From Nostoc sp. 'Peltigera membranacea cyanobiont' N6 (GTDB lineage Bacteria > Cyanobacteriota > Cyanobacteriia > Cyanobacteriales > Nostocaceae), in NCBI RefSeq assembly GCF_002949735.1, contig NZ_CP026681.1:7780501-7844500 (forward strand): 64,000 nt of DNA, written 5' to 3'. The number at the start of each line of letters is the position of its first letter. Position 1 is the first letter of the stretch. Positions 17,613-26,330 of the stretch are shown here, one piece after another. Below the pieces are notes generated by a model. The model had not been told where the DNA came from. It was given only the letters and a program-made list of their open reading frames with translations, and made no database searches. The translations under genes and the position numbers were made by a program.

Positions 17613-18218
17613 TTATCTTATTTTATACTGATTTCGCTTGGTGTAGCGATAAGGGCCCATAATCGCTCCCCAAGTTGCTTTTCCAGTTGCTGGATCGATT
17701 CCTTTGTCATAGCTGTGGAATTCTGCCGCAGTAGCTTCAAAACCCAAGGAAACATAGGCGCTATTGCCAAGATAGGTAAAGCTGCAACGACTCTCTGGTT
17801 GTGGGGTAGCGTTAAACTTATAGCGATCGCCAGCTAGTGTTTCCTGAGCTACTGTTAGGATACAACCTGGTAGTAAATCTAATTGTTCGGATGTCAGTGT
17901 GTTTAACAGAGCAGGGTTATTGCCTGCACCTCTTAATGCATCTGGATCTTGAAGCATGTAATATTGTACTTCCAGAGATGTGTCAGAGTTGCTACCCTGA
18001 CGCAACCGCATAATTCTCTGGCGGTAAGGTTTATCTAGGTTAATCGCGTTAGCTTGTTCGGCAAACAGGGTGATGCTATCTTCTGTGAACAAATTCACTG
18101 GTCTTTGCCACATTCGGAGATGGACATACCAAACTGGTTCGCCTATAGCTTGTTCCTGATTATCAAATTCACCTGCTAGGTACTCACCTAAAGCAATTAA
18201 CTGTGGCGAGAAGTTCAT
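17613..18218 (-). CDS. cpcT: Phycobiliprotein lyase, CpcT/CpeT family
   Basis: A 201-residue bilin lyase family protein that attaches phycocyanobilin to a cysteine of a phycobiliprotein beta subunit (Cys-153 of CpcB in characterised CpcT). Recognisable segments are LIALGEYLAGEFDNQEQA near residue 8, PVWYVHLRMWQRPV, PYRQRIMRLR, LPGCILTV and the SCSFTYLGN-like RCSFTYLGNSAYVSLGFEA. The length is normal. CpeT paralogues act on phycoerythrin; no cpe genes are visible, so the cpcT assignment is likely but not proven. Confidence 0.85.
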   Translation of the reverse strand: MNFSPQLIALGEYLAGEFDNQEQAIGEPVWYVHLRMWQRPVNLFTEDSITLFAEQANAINLDKPYRQRIMRLRQGSNSDTSLEVQYYMLQDPDALRGAGNNPALLNTLTSEQLDLLPGCILTVAQETLAGDRYKFNATPQPESRCSFTYLGNSAYVSLGFEATAAEFHSYDKGIDPATGKATWGAIMGPYRYTKRNQYKIR

Positions 18219-18422
18219 AAATGCGATAAATAAATCATTATAGATAAAAATTTGTGGCTAGTTTTTTTAGAGGAAAGGGTCTTATCCCCTATGCCTACTA
18301 GCTTATAAAATACTTTTGATTTGTTTATATTGTAAATGAAACCGTCACCAGTCAAAAGCTAAACTTGGCAAAGTAGCCTTTAAGCGTGAAAATAAAGATA
18401 CGTCGCCCTTAACATTTTCTTT

Positions 18423-19130
18423 GTGAATAACGTCCGTACTGTCTCTGATACAAAACGAACTTTTTACAATCTTCACACCCGTCCGATTAACACTATTTAT
18501 CGTCGGGTCGTAGAAGAATTGATGGTAGAAATGCATCTACTGTCAGTAAATATCGATTTTAGCTACAATCCAATTTATGCCTTGGGCGTCGTCACGACTT
18601 TTGACCGCTTCATGCAAGGCTATCAACCAGAACGAGATCGAGAATCGATTTTTAATGCCCTATGTCGGGCTATAGAACAAGATCCGCAACACTATCGACA
18701 GGATGCGGAAAGATTGCAAGCTGTAGCTAAAGGTTTGCCAGTTAAAGATTTAATTGGGTGGCTAGGCCAAACTACTTACTTAGATCGAGATGCTGACCTG
18801 CAAACACAACTGCAAGCGATCGCCAATAATCCTAACTTTAAATACAGCCGTTTGTTCGCAATTGGTGTATTTTCGTTATTGGAACAGTCAGATCCCGAAT
18901 TAGTCAAAGACGAAAAGCAACTCACCGAGGCGTTAAAAGCGATCGCGGCTGGCTTGCAAGTATCTGAGGACAAACTCAACAAGGATTTGGAGTTATACCG
19001 TTCTAACCTAGACAAGATGGCGCAAGCCCTAGTGGTGATGGCAGATATGCTCTCAGCCGATCGCAAAAAACGCGAACAACGTAAACAACAATCAGCTACC
19101 CCCGTTGCTCCCCCAAGTTCAAACGAATAG
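18423..19130 (+). CDS. thf1: Thf1/Psb29 photosystem II biogenesis protein
   Basis: A 235-residue protein matching Thf1 (Psb29), a peripheral thylakoid protein that works with FtsH proteases in photosystem II repair and light acclimation. The sequence starts MNNVRTVSDTKRTFYNLHTRPINTIYRRVVEELMVEMHLL, which is diagnostic. DFSYNPIYALGVVTTFDRFM follows, and a charged, coiled-coil-prone C-terminus ends the protein. It starts at GTG. Upstream is divergent cpcT and downstream a repeat spacer. Confidence 0.93.
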   Translation: MNNVRTVSDTKRTFYNLHTRPINTIYRRVVEELMVEMHLLSVNIDFSYNPIYALGVVTTFDRFMQGYQPERDRESIFNALCRAIEQDPQHYRQDAERLQAVAKGLPVKDLIGWLGQTTYLDRDADLQTQLQAIANNPNFKYSRLFAIGVFSLLEQSDPELVKDEKQLTEALKAIAAGLQVSEDKLNKDLELYRSNLDKMAQALVVMADMLSADRKKREQRKQQSATPVAPPSSNE

Positions 19131-19132
19131 TT

Positions 19133-19197
19133 AGGAGATGTTAGTTAGGAGTGATGAGTTCTTAATAACTCCTAACTCCTGACTCCTCACTATTAAT
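19133..19197. repeat. TTAGGAG heptamer inverted array
   Basis: Units of TTAGGAG/AGTTAGG on the left and AACTCCT on the right can fold into a hairpin between the convergent thf1 and holin-like genes. It probably ends both transcripts. Confidence 0.6.
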
Positions 19198-19198
19198 T

Positions 19199-19561
19199 TT
19201 AAACACCCAATAATTTGTAGATTAAGCTGTTAATTATAGTCAGCGTAAATGCCCCAATAACAGCACTCCAAATCCCATAACGTAAGCGAAATCCCTCAAC
19301 TAACCAAGCCGCAATACTAAAACAAACTACGGCAATCATAAATGTGAAAATGCTTGATAGTAAGTCCAATGTGAGTAAATTGGGGACTGCAAAAATGAGG
19401 TTTAAAATCGGTCTGACTATTGCCGTCACGATACCAAGCACTGCGGCAGAAAGGAAGGCTTTACCAGGAGTATCAATTTCAACTCCTAAAGGTAATTTAC
19501 TAATTATCAACAGGCTGATAGCTGTTACTAGCCAAACAATTAAAAGCGTAACGATATTCAT
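19199..19561 (-). CDS. Phage-holin-family (superfamily IV-like) membrane protein
   Basis: Small integral membrane protein of 120 residues with four hydrophobic stretches (about 3-22, 32-55, 65-88 and 96-118). The core TPGKAFLSAAVLGIVTAIVRPILNLI is typical of the so-called phage holin family IV/YvlD group. These proteins are chromosomal in many bacteria and are not evidence of prophage; their function is unclear. Confidence 0.75.
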   Translation of the reverse strand: MNIVTLLIVWLVTAISLLIISKLPLGVEIDTPGKAFLSAAVLGIVTAIVRPILNLIFAVPNLLTLDLLSSIFTFMIAVVCFSIAAWLVEGFRLRYGIWSAVIGAFTLTIINSLIYKLLGV

Positions 19562-19854
19562 GCCACAATCCCTGAAATGTGAATGGCAATTGGTGATAAA
19601 TTACTTCAGTTTATCGGTGTAAAAATCTTTAAAGCTCAACCAATTATTTGTAAATTAGCAGAAGTTTCATCGCTAACCGAATTTTGTTTTAGATATCTTT
19701 AGGATTGAGAAAAAGCTTCAGAGGGAATAAGGAAGAAGCAGGAGAGCAAGGAAACAGCGGGCAGAAGGGAAAAAAGTAATTTTTAATTTTTTCCCTTGTA
19801 CCCAGCAACAACTGCTCCTCTGCCCTTTGTGCCCAATCCCCCATACTTCCTATT

Positions 19855-20535
19855 TCATCTTTTCAGAGGAGGTTGGGTTTGTTTGGGTGCTACAGGCACT
19901 TTGGATGCTGGTGGGTTGGAAATACCAGGATTGATAGGACTGATACCTTGTCCAGTTGGAGGCTGACTTAGGCCAGGTAAGGGTACAGAATTAGGTGCTA
20001 AAGGAAATTTAGGGCTAAGATTGCCTTCAGGATTGATGCCTGGAACTGTTCCTGTACCAGGATTGATTGGGAAAGAGGGAATATTAGGCTGGTTGAGTGA
20101 GTTTGTGGGTAGTTGAGATGGGCCAGGAATAATTCCCAAAGAAACGCGATCGCCTCCTACTTGCCGTAACAAATCCAATGTCTCAATCACATCATTATAA
20201 GTTGCTGTCCGCGAAGCATTCAGCACCACAACAGCACTGGGGTTTGCTTGGAGATACTGTTTTAACCTCGCCCCCAAATCGTCGCGTTTTACAGGCTGTT
20301 TTTCTATGTAAGTATTGCCGACGGCATCGATAGTTACAATCAAACTTCCACCCTGTGATGTTATTCCAGATACTGTACTAGGGCTGGCTTTGGGCAAATC
20401 AACATTTATTGCTTGTTGCCGCGTAAATTGTAATGCTGCTAATAAAAAAAACGTCAGTATACAAAAAACAACATCAATTAAAGGAATGATTTGAATTTGG
20501 ACTTCTTCAATTGGGGTATGTAGATTAACTTTCAT
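19855..20535 (-). CDS. exbD: ExbD/TolR family biopolymer transport protein
   Basis: A 226-residue partner of the ExbB-type channel encoded just upstream. It has a short cytosolic N-terminus (TPIEEVQIQIIPLIDVVFCILTFFLLAAL) with the single membrane helix carrying the conserved aspartate (LIDVVF). The periplasmic ExbD domain follows to about residue 140 (DAVGNTYIEKQPV, DVIETLDLLRQVGGDRVSLGI). The last ~85 residues are an unusual proline/asparagine-rich tail. The complex uses proton motive force to energise outer-membrane TonB-dependent uptake or Tol functions. Confidence 0.88.
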   Translation of the reverse strand: MKVNLHTPIEEVQIQIIPLIDVVFCILTFFLLAALQFTRQQAINVDLPKASPSTVSGITSQGGSLIVTIDAVGNTYIEKQPVKRDDLGARLKQYLQANPSAVVVLNASRTATYNDVIETLDLLRQVGGDRVSLGIIPGPSQLPTNSLNQPNIPSFPINPGTGTVPGINPEGNLSPKFPLAPNSVPLPGLSQPPTGQGISPINPGISNPPASKVPVAPKQTQPPLKR

Positions 20536-20580
20536 TTTCTCAATTTAAACATCTGGTTTTCGGGTTGAATTCTTGCTGGA

Positions 20581-21309
20581 CTAATTAGCTGCATTAGGTG
20601 GTTCAGGAGGTTCAGGCAACCTAGTCTTTCCTGGCTTACGGGGTGGAGTGAAATTTTCCCGCACAATTGCTGATGTACTATTACTAAAATCAGGGGGGGA
20701 TTGGCGGTAGAGTAATTCCATTTCATTCCCTGCCTTCCGAAAAACTTTGATTTGGTTAACTACAAAACTTTGAAATAGGCGATAAAATACCAAACTAATA
20801 ATGGCAACTATTAGCCCCGTTGCCGTAGCAATTAGAGATTCACCAATACCAGTAGTTACACCAGCTGTCGATTCAGTTCCCAAATCGCCAATCCGAATTG
20901 CTCGCAAAGCTCTGATTAAACCCAAAACCGTGCCCAACAATCCCAGCAGGGGCGCGAGGGCAATCACGGCTTCTAAAAGCTTTTCACCCCGCCGCATTCC
21001 AGCCAATTCATCTTCTGCTGTAGCCTCAAGTGCTAGTCGAAAGGTTTCCACATCAGTTTTTGGAAAACGTAAGGGGGCATAGAGAAAACGTCCGACAGGT
21101 TGATGACTTGCTTGTTTGGCAATGTCCGCAGCTGCTTGCCAATTATCCTGAGCAGCATCCAGAATGCGATCGACTATTTGCTTTTCCTGAGTCAAAATTC
21201 GCAGCCAGAACCACAGACGCTCAAAAATCACACTAAAAGCCAGAACCGATAGGACAAGCAAAGGCCACATCGCTGGTCCGCCCTTATAAAATAAATCTAA
21301 AATATCCAC
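20581..21309 (-). CDS. exbB: MotA/TolQ/ExbB family proton channel protein
   Basis: A 242-residue three-helix membrane protein: N-terminal helix near 14-36 (AMWPLLVLSVLAFSVIFERLWFW), then GLLGTVLGLIRALRAI near 125 and IGESLIATATGLIVAIISLVFYRLF near 155. The small-residue and threonine patterns match the ExbB/TolQ proton path. The stop codon is 45 bases before the exbD start, so the two form an operon, exbB first. The target TonB-like protein is not encoded here. Confidence 0.88.
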   Translation of the reverse strand: MDILDLFYKGGPAMWPLLVLSVLAFSVIFERLWFWLRILTQEKQIVDRILDAAQDNWQAAADIAKQASHQPVGRFLYAPLRFPKTDVETFRLALEATAEDELAGMRRGEKLLEAVIALAPLLGLLGTVLGLIRALRAIRIGDLGTESTAGVTTGIGESLIATATGLIVAIISLVFYRLFQSFVVNQIKVFRKAGNEMELLYRQSPPDFSNSTSAIVRENFTPPRKPGKTRLPEPPEPPNAAN

Positions 21310-21466
21310 TGTTTAAGTTTCCTCCCTCCATAACTAGAGCAAATGTGCTAAAGCATTTTAATTCTAGAGATTAATGCAAAATGAGGGACTTCCAAAATAT
21401 AAATTTATCGAAAAGCTAAAAAGACACTGTAAGCATGGCGTATTTGACTCAGACTGGTTGACAAAC

Positions 21467-21706
21467 CTAGTGCTGGGTAGGCAATTGTAGGTAGGTAATA
21501 TTGCCATGAACAAAGTTCATCGGGTTGTTGATTTTATATGCCACACCTGCCACCAGTTGACCCAGACTAGACATTTTTTCACTTTGAACCATTTGTGCTT
21601 GAGTGTGCTGCAATTCACTCAAAGCGCTTTTGAGTTCGGCGGTGCGTTCTTCTACCCTGTCTTCTAACGCTGTAAAGGATTCCCCTATAAAATAAACAAT
21701 CAACAT
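21467..21706 (-). pseudogene. Histidine kinase fragment with mutated H-box
   Basis: A 79-residue piece of a Nostoc-type soluble histidine kinase: coiled coil (VEERTAELKSALSELQHTQAQMVQSEKMSSLGQLVAG) then VAYKINNPMNFVHGN. Functional relatives, including the kinase at 29088-30482, read AHEINNPVNFIHGN. Here the phosphoacceptor histidine is tyrosine (CAT to TAT) and the next glutamate is lysine (GAA to AAA). The frame ends shortly afterwards and no ATPase domain follows. It is a dead fragment. Confidence 0.75.
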
Positions 21707-21935
21707 CCATACAATTTATTTGTTGTTAGGGAATTACTACTACAGCACAGCAAAAATAAAATTTACAGTCCGAATCAATGAAACCCTTGCAATCCTATGC
21801 TTTTGTGGATAATTACAGATGAGGTATTTGGTGGAAAATTACGAGTAGCGTCATCCAGACTAACTAGGACGGTTATTCCCACCGGGAGTTTTTAGGATAA
21901 TTTGTCAAAATTAAAGATAACTGGAGGTTAAAAAT

Positions 21936-22250
21936 ATGAAATTTTCAATCCAATCACTTTACACCTGGTATCGCAATGTGCTTCGTAACCCGAAGTACCG
22001 TTGGTGGGTAATTTTAGGAACGCTAGTCTATTTGGTCAGTCCAATTGATATTCTCCCAGATTTTATACCCGTTGCGGGACAGATTGATGATGTTTTCCTT
22101 TTGACTCTGCTAGTTAGTGAAGTGTCTGGACTGGTGATTGAAGGCTGGAAAGCTCGTAAGGGCGATCTAGGCACTGAAGCACCTAATACTACTGAGGCTT
22201 CTACTACCACTCCAAGCACTATCGATGTTGATGCCGTTTCAGTTAAGTAG
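21936..22250 (+). CDS. YkvA family (DUF1232) protein
   Basis: A 104-residue small membrane-associated protein. The DUF1232 core VLRNPKYRWWVILGTLVYLVSPIDILPDFIPVAGQIDDVFLLTLL occupies residues 15-60, with the signature YLVSPIDILPD. The tail is Thr/Ser-rich and acidic. Function is unknown; members are widespread. A GGAGG ribosome binding site precedes the ATG. Confidence 0.88.
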   Translation: MKFSIQSLYTWYRNVLRNPKYRWWVILGTLVYLVSPIDILPDFIPVAGQIDDVFLLTLLVSEVSGLVIEGWKARKGDLGTEAPNTTEASTTTPSTIDVDAVSVK

Positions 22251-22261
22251 CTTTAACCAAA

Positions 22262-22300
22262 CCCCTGCTTTTTGAATTTGAGGTAGGGGATATTTTTTTA
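22262..22300 (+). terminator. Intrinsic terminator of the YkvA gene
   Basis: CCCCT (22262-22266) pairs with AGGGG (22285-22289), followed by ATATTTTTTTA. It starts a dozen bases after the YkvA stop codon. Confidence 0.6.
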
Positions 22301-22460
22301 TACTTAAAAAGGGGGACTTAGAAGTATTTATAACTTTTGATAGTGACAAGGAGACTTTTCAAACATCCTCTGAAGCTAGAAGATTGTGCGATCGCTGTAA
22401 TTCAGAAAAGCGATATCATAACAATTAAACCGCTCCAAACAGTAATATCTACATACAAGA

Positions 22461-22691
22461 ATGGAAAGATTGGTAAACATCCACATTGAGAAATTACCTG
22501 AAGGCGTTTATTTAGCAACATCTGATGAGCTTCAAGGTTTAGTAGCTCAAGGACGGACTGTTGCTAAAACTTTAGAAATTGCCCGTGATGTAGCGCGTAA
22601 GTTATTATAAGCACAATCTCAGAATCAAAAACTAAATTATTTGCAGCCAATAGCTGAACAATTTAACTATCCTTTAATTGTAGGTCAGTAG
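22461..22691 (+). pseudogene. hicB: HicB-like antitoxin gene with premature stop
   Basis: The frame reads MERLVNIHIEKLPEGVYLATSDELQGLVAQGRTVAKTLEIARDVARKLL, the partial-RNase-H (HicB_lk/DUF1902) fold of HicB antitoxins, and stops at a TAA (22608-22610) after 49 residues. The same frame continues without gap as AQSQNQKLNYLQPIAEQFNYPLIVGQ to the TAG at 22689-22691, which looks like the rest of the antitoxin. A single G-to-T change (GAA to TAA) explains the stop. A damaged hicA follows eight bases later, so the pair is in the usual antitoxin-first order for this subtype. Confidence 0.75.
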
Positions 22692-22698
22692 TTAATTC

Positions 22699-22830
22699 AT
22701 GGGACGGCTAGCTGGGTTTAGCTACAGACAAATTATCAAAATCTTAAAAACCTTTGGCTTTGTTTTTCATCGTCAAGCCGCAGGGAGTCATGAAATCTAG
22801 TTTAATTCTGAAAGTAACCCTATTTTATTT
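22699..22830 (+). pseudogene. hicA: HicA-like mRNA interferase remnant
   Basis: MGRLAGFSYRQIIKILKTFGFVFHRQAAGSHEI is the start of a HicA toxin (dsRBD-like fold), including the catalytic histidine motif GSHE. A TAG at 22798-22800 stands where homologues have Trp (TGG). The frame continues FNSESNP, then loses similarity and runs into the 3' end of the opposing SMI1/KNR4 gene. The second half of the toxin is absent, so it is inactive. Confidence 0.75.
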
Positions 22831-23445
22831 ACTTGTATCACAGCGTTCTGCTATATCTAACATCATATTTGTGAGGCTATTAAAAATAGTTTTTGGTTCT
22901 CCATCTTCAATTGATTGTAGATATATTTCTGAAATAAATGCAAAATATTTATCTTTACAAGTAACAATTATATATGACTTAGGGTCATGATAAAAAATAG
23001 GAAACCAATCTGATTTCCAAATATCAGCATTAACAATTTCTACTTGTAATTCATTTTCTTCTTTATTTAGTTCTGGAATAATAAATCCATTTGTCATATC
23101 AACCATTTCAGCTAATTCTTCATTTAAATCTTTATCCCACTCATAATCAAGTTCAGGATCATCACACAACCCTATTAGCTGGTTGTATTCATCAATTGCA
23201 TCTTCTAGGGAAAGAAAAGTGTATCCATGAAAAAACTGCGCTATTTTTTCTCCTTTACATATACGCATACCATTCTGCCATTGGTAAAGTTCATAAACTT
23301 CTGTTGGCAAGGTAAAGGGCAAGTTTTTAACTTTTTCTTCAATTTCTTCATAAGCTAATCTTGGTTGCAGAGAAAAAGCATAAGAGGGTTTGTTTTGCTG
23401 GAACCAATTTAGAATTCTGTCTAAAGCATCTGTTAACAGTGACAT
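22825..23445 (-). CDS. SMI1/KNR4 (SUKH) family protein
   Basis: A 206-residue protein with the SMI1/KNR4 pattern: LPTEVYELYQWQNG near residue 48, FFHGYTFLSLEDAIDEYNQL near 70, DWFPIFYHDPKSYIIVTCKDK near 145, and a helical C-terminus. Bacterial SUKH proteins often act as immunity proteins against polymorphic or contact-dependent toxins. No toxin gene is adjacent, so it is an orphan. The AT-rich sequence and the flanking broken genes suggest an accessory region. Confidence 0.8.
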   Translation of the reverse strand: MSLLTDALDRILNWFQQNKPSYAFSLQPRLAYEEIEEKVKNLPFTLPTEVYELYQWQNGMRICKGEKIAQFFHGYTFLSLEDAIDEYNQLIGLCDDPELDYEWDKDLNEELAEMVDMTNGFIIPELNKEENELQVEIVNADIWKSDWFPIFYHDPKSYIIVTCKDKYFAFISEIYLQSIEDGEPKTIFNSLTNMMLDIAERCDTSK

Positions 23446-23571
23446 AGAACCAGAGATTTTTACTTTTATAAATAGTTGCCTCTAGATTAACTTCTCTTTA
23501 TACTTAGGGTGCGATTAAAAGAAAAACAACCGCTCCATAAAATAGCAGCTTTCACAATTTCATTAAGCTTA

Positions 23572-23946
23572 TTAATGCTGCTCTAACCAAGCTATCAAAT
23601 TAGCAACTTCCGAAAAATCCAACAAAGCCTCTCCCAAATTTTCTAACTGTTCAGCAGATAAATTCCGAACCTGCTCAACTAATGATGCATCGATATCACC
23701 AAAACGCCGTCTAAGCTGACGACTAATCAATTTAAACGCTTCCTTTTGAACTATATCTTGATAAATTACAGACTCTTTCATAATATCCTCCCGTAAAAAT
23801 TGACGAACCAAATCCTTCTCAAACCGCAAACCCGCCAGAATTTCTACACAACCCGCGATATTTTGTCGCTCCTCCCTATCTGGAATTGTAGCGACTTGTT
23901 CAGCCACTTGTGCCAGTAAAGTTTGCGGCGAGTTAGTTCGCGTCTG
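23572..23946 (-). pseudogene. C-terminal fragment of an Rpn/PD-(D/E)XK nuclease-transposase family gene
   Basis: The frame from a TAG near 23946 reads QTRTNSPQTLLAQVAEQVATIPDREERQNIAGCVEILAGLRFEKDLVRQFLREDIMKESVIYQDIVQKEA. It ends with a DUF4351-type tail (LRRRFGDIDASLVEQVRNLSAEQLENLGEALLDFSEVANLIAWLEQH). This is the second half of the Rpn-like proteins common in Nostoc (compare 39552-40325). The N-terminal nuclease domain is missing and no start is obvious before a GTG at 23907, so the gene is truncated. Confidence 0.7.
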
Positions 23947-24111
23947 CTAAAGATAACAGCGTCGGCTTAACTAAAAATAGTGTTGAATGTTGCTACCAGA
24001 CACCAAGCACGCCAAGGAAATTATTTGAGTTTATAAAAATTACAAAAAGCGGCTAGTTTTTGAGAAAAGTAGCTGCTTTTACGAAATAAAAAATATTAAT
24101 AAATAAGCTAT

Positions 24112-24441
24112 TTAAACGTATAAAAATTGATTGCACAAAAATAAGGTATTAATATCCAATAATCTTGCCCAATATTGGATAGATATATCTAACAATCGTA
24201 TTCTCCTTTCCACTTCGGGATGTATATAAGGACTTATTGACAATTGCTGTCTGAACTTACTTGTAATAGATGTTAATTCACAAGCATCAGCAGATATTAA
24301 AAAAACAAGCTGATCTTTTATATCTGGACTTAGGCTTTTATCATTATCAACTGCATCAATAAAATCTTCTAGTCTTTGCTCAATATTTTTCCTAGCATAA
24401 CTTGCTTGTGTTTTTAAGATGTAATTCATGGTTAATGTCAT
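24112..24441 (-). CDS. Hypothetical protein
   Basis: A 109-codon (from 24441) or 105-codon (from ATG at 24429) all-helical, AT-rich reading frame: MNYILKTQASYARKNIEQRLEDFIDAVDNDKSLSPDIKDQLVFLIS... I recognise no family. It sits in the decayed accessory pocket before groEL. Base composition and amino-acid use are plausible for a real gene. Confidence 0.4.
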   Translation of the reverse strand: MTLTMNYILKTQASYARKNIEQRLEDFIDAVDNDKSLSPDIKDQLVFLISADACELTSITSKFRQQLSISPYIHPEVERRIRLLDISIQYWARLLDINTLFLCNQFLYV

Positions 24442-24607
24442 TAAATATTCATATTATAACTGTTGTTCATTCATTAGCAGAATATTTGTACTACTATTTT
24501 TGCGCCCCTAGCCTCCGGCAACAGCTTCATCAAAGGCAGTTCAAACAAAAAAACAGCCGCCTCCACAAAGGAAGCAGCTATTTTTCAACTTATGTAACTA
24601 CAAAGTA

Positions 24608-26242
24608 TTAGTAATCGAAGTCTCCGCCGCCAGCACCAGCGCCAGCAGGAGCGCCATCTTTAGGTTCAGGCTTGTCAACTATAATACATTCGGTTGTCAA
24701 CACCATGCCAGCAATGGAAGCAGCGTTTTGCAGAGCAGAACGAGTCACTTTAGCAGGGTCAACAATACCAGCAGCTAACAAATCAACAAATTCGTTGGTT
24801 GCAGCGTTGTAGCCAACGTTGAATTCTTTCTCTTTGACGCGTTCAGCGATTACAGCACCATTCTGACCGGCATTTTCAGCAATCCGCTTCAGAGGTGCAG
24901 GTAAGGCGCGAACGACAATCAAAGCACCAATCAACTCTTCATCTTTCAGATTTTCCTTTGCCCAAACTTCTAATTCAGGAGCAAGGTGAGCCAGAGTTGT
25001 ACCACCGCCAGGAACAATACCTTCTTCCACAGCAGCTTTGGTGGCGTTGATAGCGTCTTCTAGGCGCAATTTCTTGTCTTTCATTTCGGTTTCGGTGGCT
25101 GCACCCACTTTCACCACAGCGACACCACCAGAAAGTTTAGCAAGACGCTCTTGCAGTTTCTCTTTGTCGTAAGAAGATTCGGTTTCATCGATTTGACGAC
25201 GAATCTGTTCTACACGAGCCTTAACAGCAGCTTCGTTACCTTCGGCAACAATTGTGGTGCTGTCCTTGGTGATGGTGATCCGGCGAGCTTTACCCAGGCT
25301 ATCCAGCTTGGTGTTATCTAGCTTCAGACCAGCATCTTCGGTGATTAGTTGACCACCAGTTAAAACAGCGATGTCTTCTAGTAGTGCTTTGCGGCGATCG
25401 CCAAAGCCAGGAGCCTTAACAGCAGCCACGTTTAGTACACCGCGTAAACGGTTTACTACCAAGGTTGCTAAAGCTTCTTTTTCAATATCTTCAGCGATAA
25501 TCACCAAAGGACGACCAGCACGAGCTACTTGCTCTAACACTGGTACAAGGTCTTGTACCAAAGCAATTTTCTTATCGGTCAGCAGGATGAAAGGTTCATC
25601 AAAAACTGCTTCCATCCGTTCAGGGTCGGTAGCAAAATATGGAGAGATGTAGCCTTTGTCAAAGCGCATCCCTTCAGTGATTTCCAATTCGGTGAACATA
25701 GATTTCCCTTCTTCTAGGGAAATTACGCCTTCTTTGCCCACCTTATCCATTGCTTGGGCAATCATTTGACCGACTTCTTCGTCATTACCAGCCGAGATCG
25801 CACCAACTTGGGCAATGGCTTTGGAATCTTCCACTGGACGGGCGTGTTCTTTGATTTTGTCTACCAAAAAGGCAGTAGCTTTATCAATACCACGCTTCAG
25901 GGAAATTGCGTTAGCACCAGCTGCAACGTTCCGCAAGCCTTCTTTAACGATCGCATGAGCTAAAACGGTAGCAGTTGTAGTACCGTCGCCCGCAGCATCG
26001 TTGGTTTTAGAAGCAGCTTGACGAATCAAAGCTACGCCAGTGTTTTCAATATGGTCTTCTAATTCGATTTCTTTAGCGATCGTTACACCGTCATTAACGA
26101 TTTGCGGTGCGCCAAATTTCTTTTCTAGAACTACGTTACGACCTTTGGGGCCGAGGGTAACAGCTACGGCCTCAGCCAAGATGTCAATGCCTCGTTCCAA
26201 CGCACGACGGGCGTTTTCGTTGTAGATAATGCGCTTTGCCAT
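24608..26242 (-). CDS. groL: Chaperonin GroEL (Hsp60)
   Basis: A 544-residue ATP-dependent folding chamber subunit, paired with GroES in one operon. Visible signatures are GPKGRNVVLEKKFGAPQIVNDGVTIAKEI near residue 31, the nucleotide site GDGTTTATVLAHAIV near 85, AAVEEGIVPGGGTTL near 404 and a Gly/Ala-rich tail ending GGDFDY. The CIRCE operator upstream of groES should give HrcA control. Cyanobacteria usually carry a second, groES-less groEL; the linkage and CIRCE here mark this one as the groESL operon copy. Confidence 0.97.
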   Translation of the reverse strand: MAKRIIYNENARRALERGIDILAEAVAVTLGPKGRNVVLEKKFGAPQIVNDGVTIAKEIELEDHIENTGVALIRQAASKTNDAAGDGTTTATVLAHAIVKEGLRNVAAGANAISLKRGIDKATAFLVDKIKEHARPVEDSKAIAQVGAISAGNDEEVGQMIAQAMDKVGKEGVISLEEGKSMFTELEITEGMRFDKGYISPYFATDPERMEAVFDEPFILLTDKKIALVQDLVPVLEQVARAGRPLVIIAEDIEKEALATLVVNRLRGVLNVAAVKAPGFGDRRKALLEDIAVLTGGQLITEDAGLKLDNTKLDSLGKARRITITKDSTTIVAEGNEAAVKARVEQIRRQIDETESSYDKEKLQERLAKLSGGVAVVKVGAATETEMKDKKLRLEDAINATKAAVEEGIVPGGGTTLAHLAPELEVWAKENLKDEELIGALIVVRALPAPLKRIAENAGQNGAVIAERVKEKEFNVGYNAATNEFVDLLAAGIVDPAKVTRSALQNAASIAGMVLTTECIIVDKPEPKDGAPAGAGAGGGDFDY

Positions 26243-26249
26243 ATTATTT

Positions 26250-26330
26250 GTCCTTTGTCATTTGTTTTTTGTCTTTTGTCTTTTGTCTTTTGTCATTGGC
26301 TAATGACTAATGACCATTGACTAATGACAA
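26250..26330. repeat. TTTTGTC / CTAATGA heptamer array between groES and groEL
   Basis: Five or more TTTGTC(C/T/A) units are followed by TAATGAC/CAATGAC units that can base pair with them, forming a hairpin in the groES-groEL intercistronic spacer. This may tune the relative expression of the two cistrons. Confidence 0.7.

Noticed and set aside
19199..19561. Prophage remnant because of the holin-like protein
   Set aside because: This holin-named family is chromosomal in many bacteria and no other phage genes are nearby.
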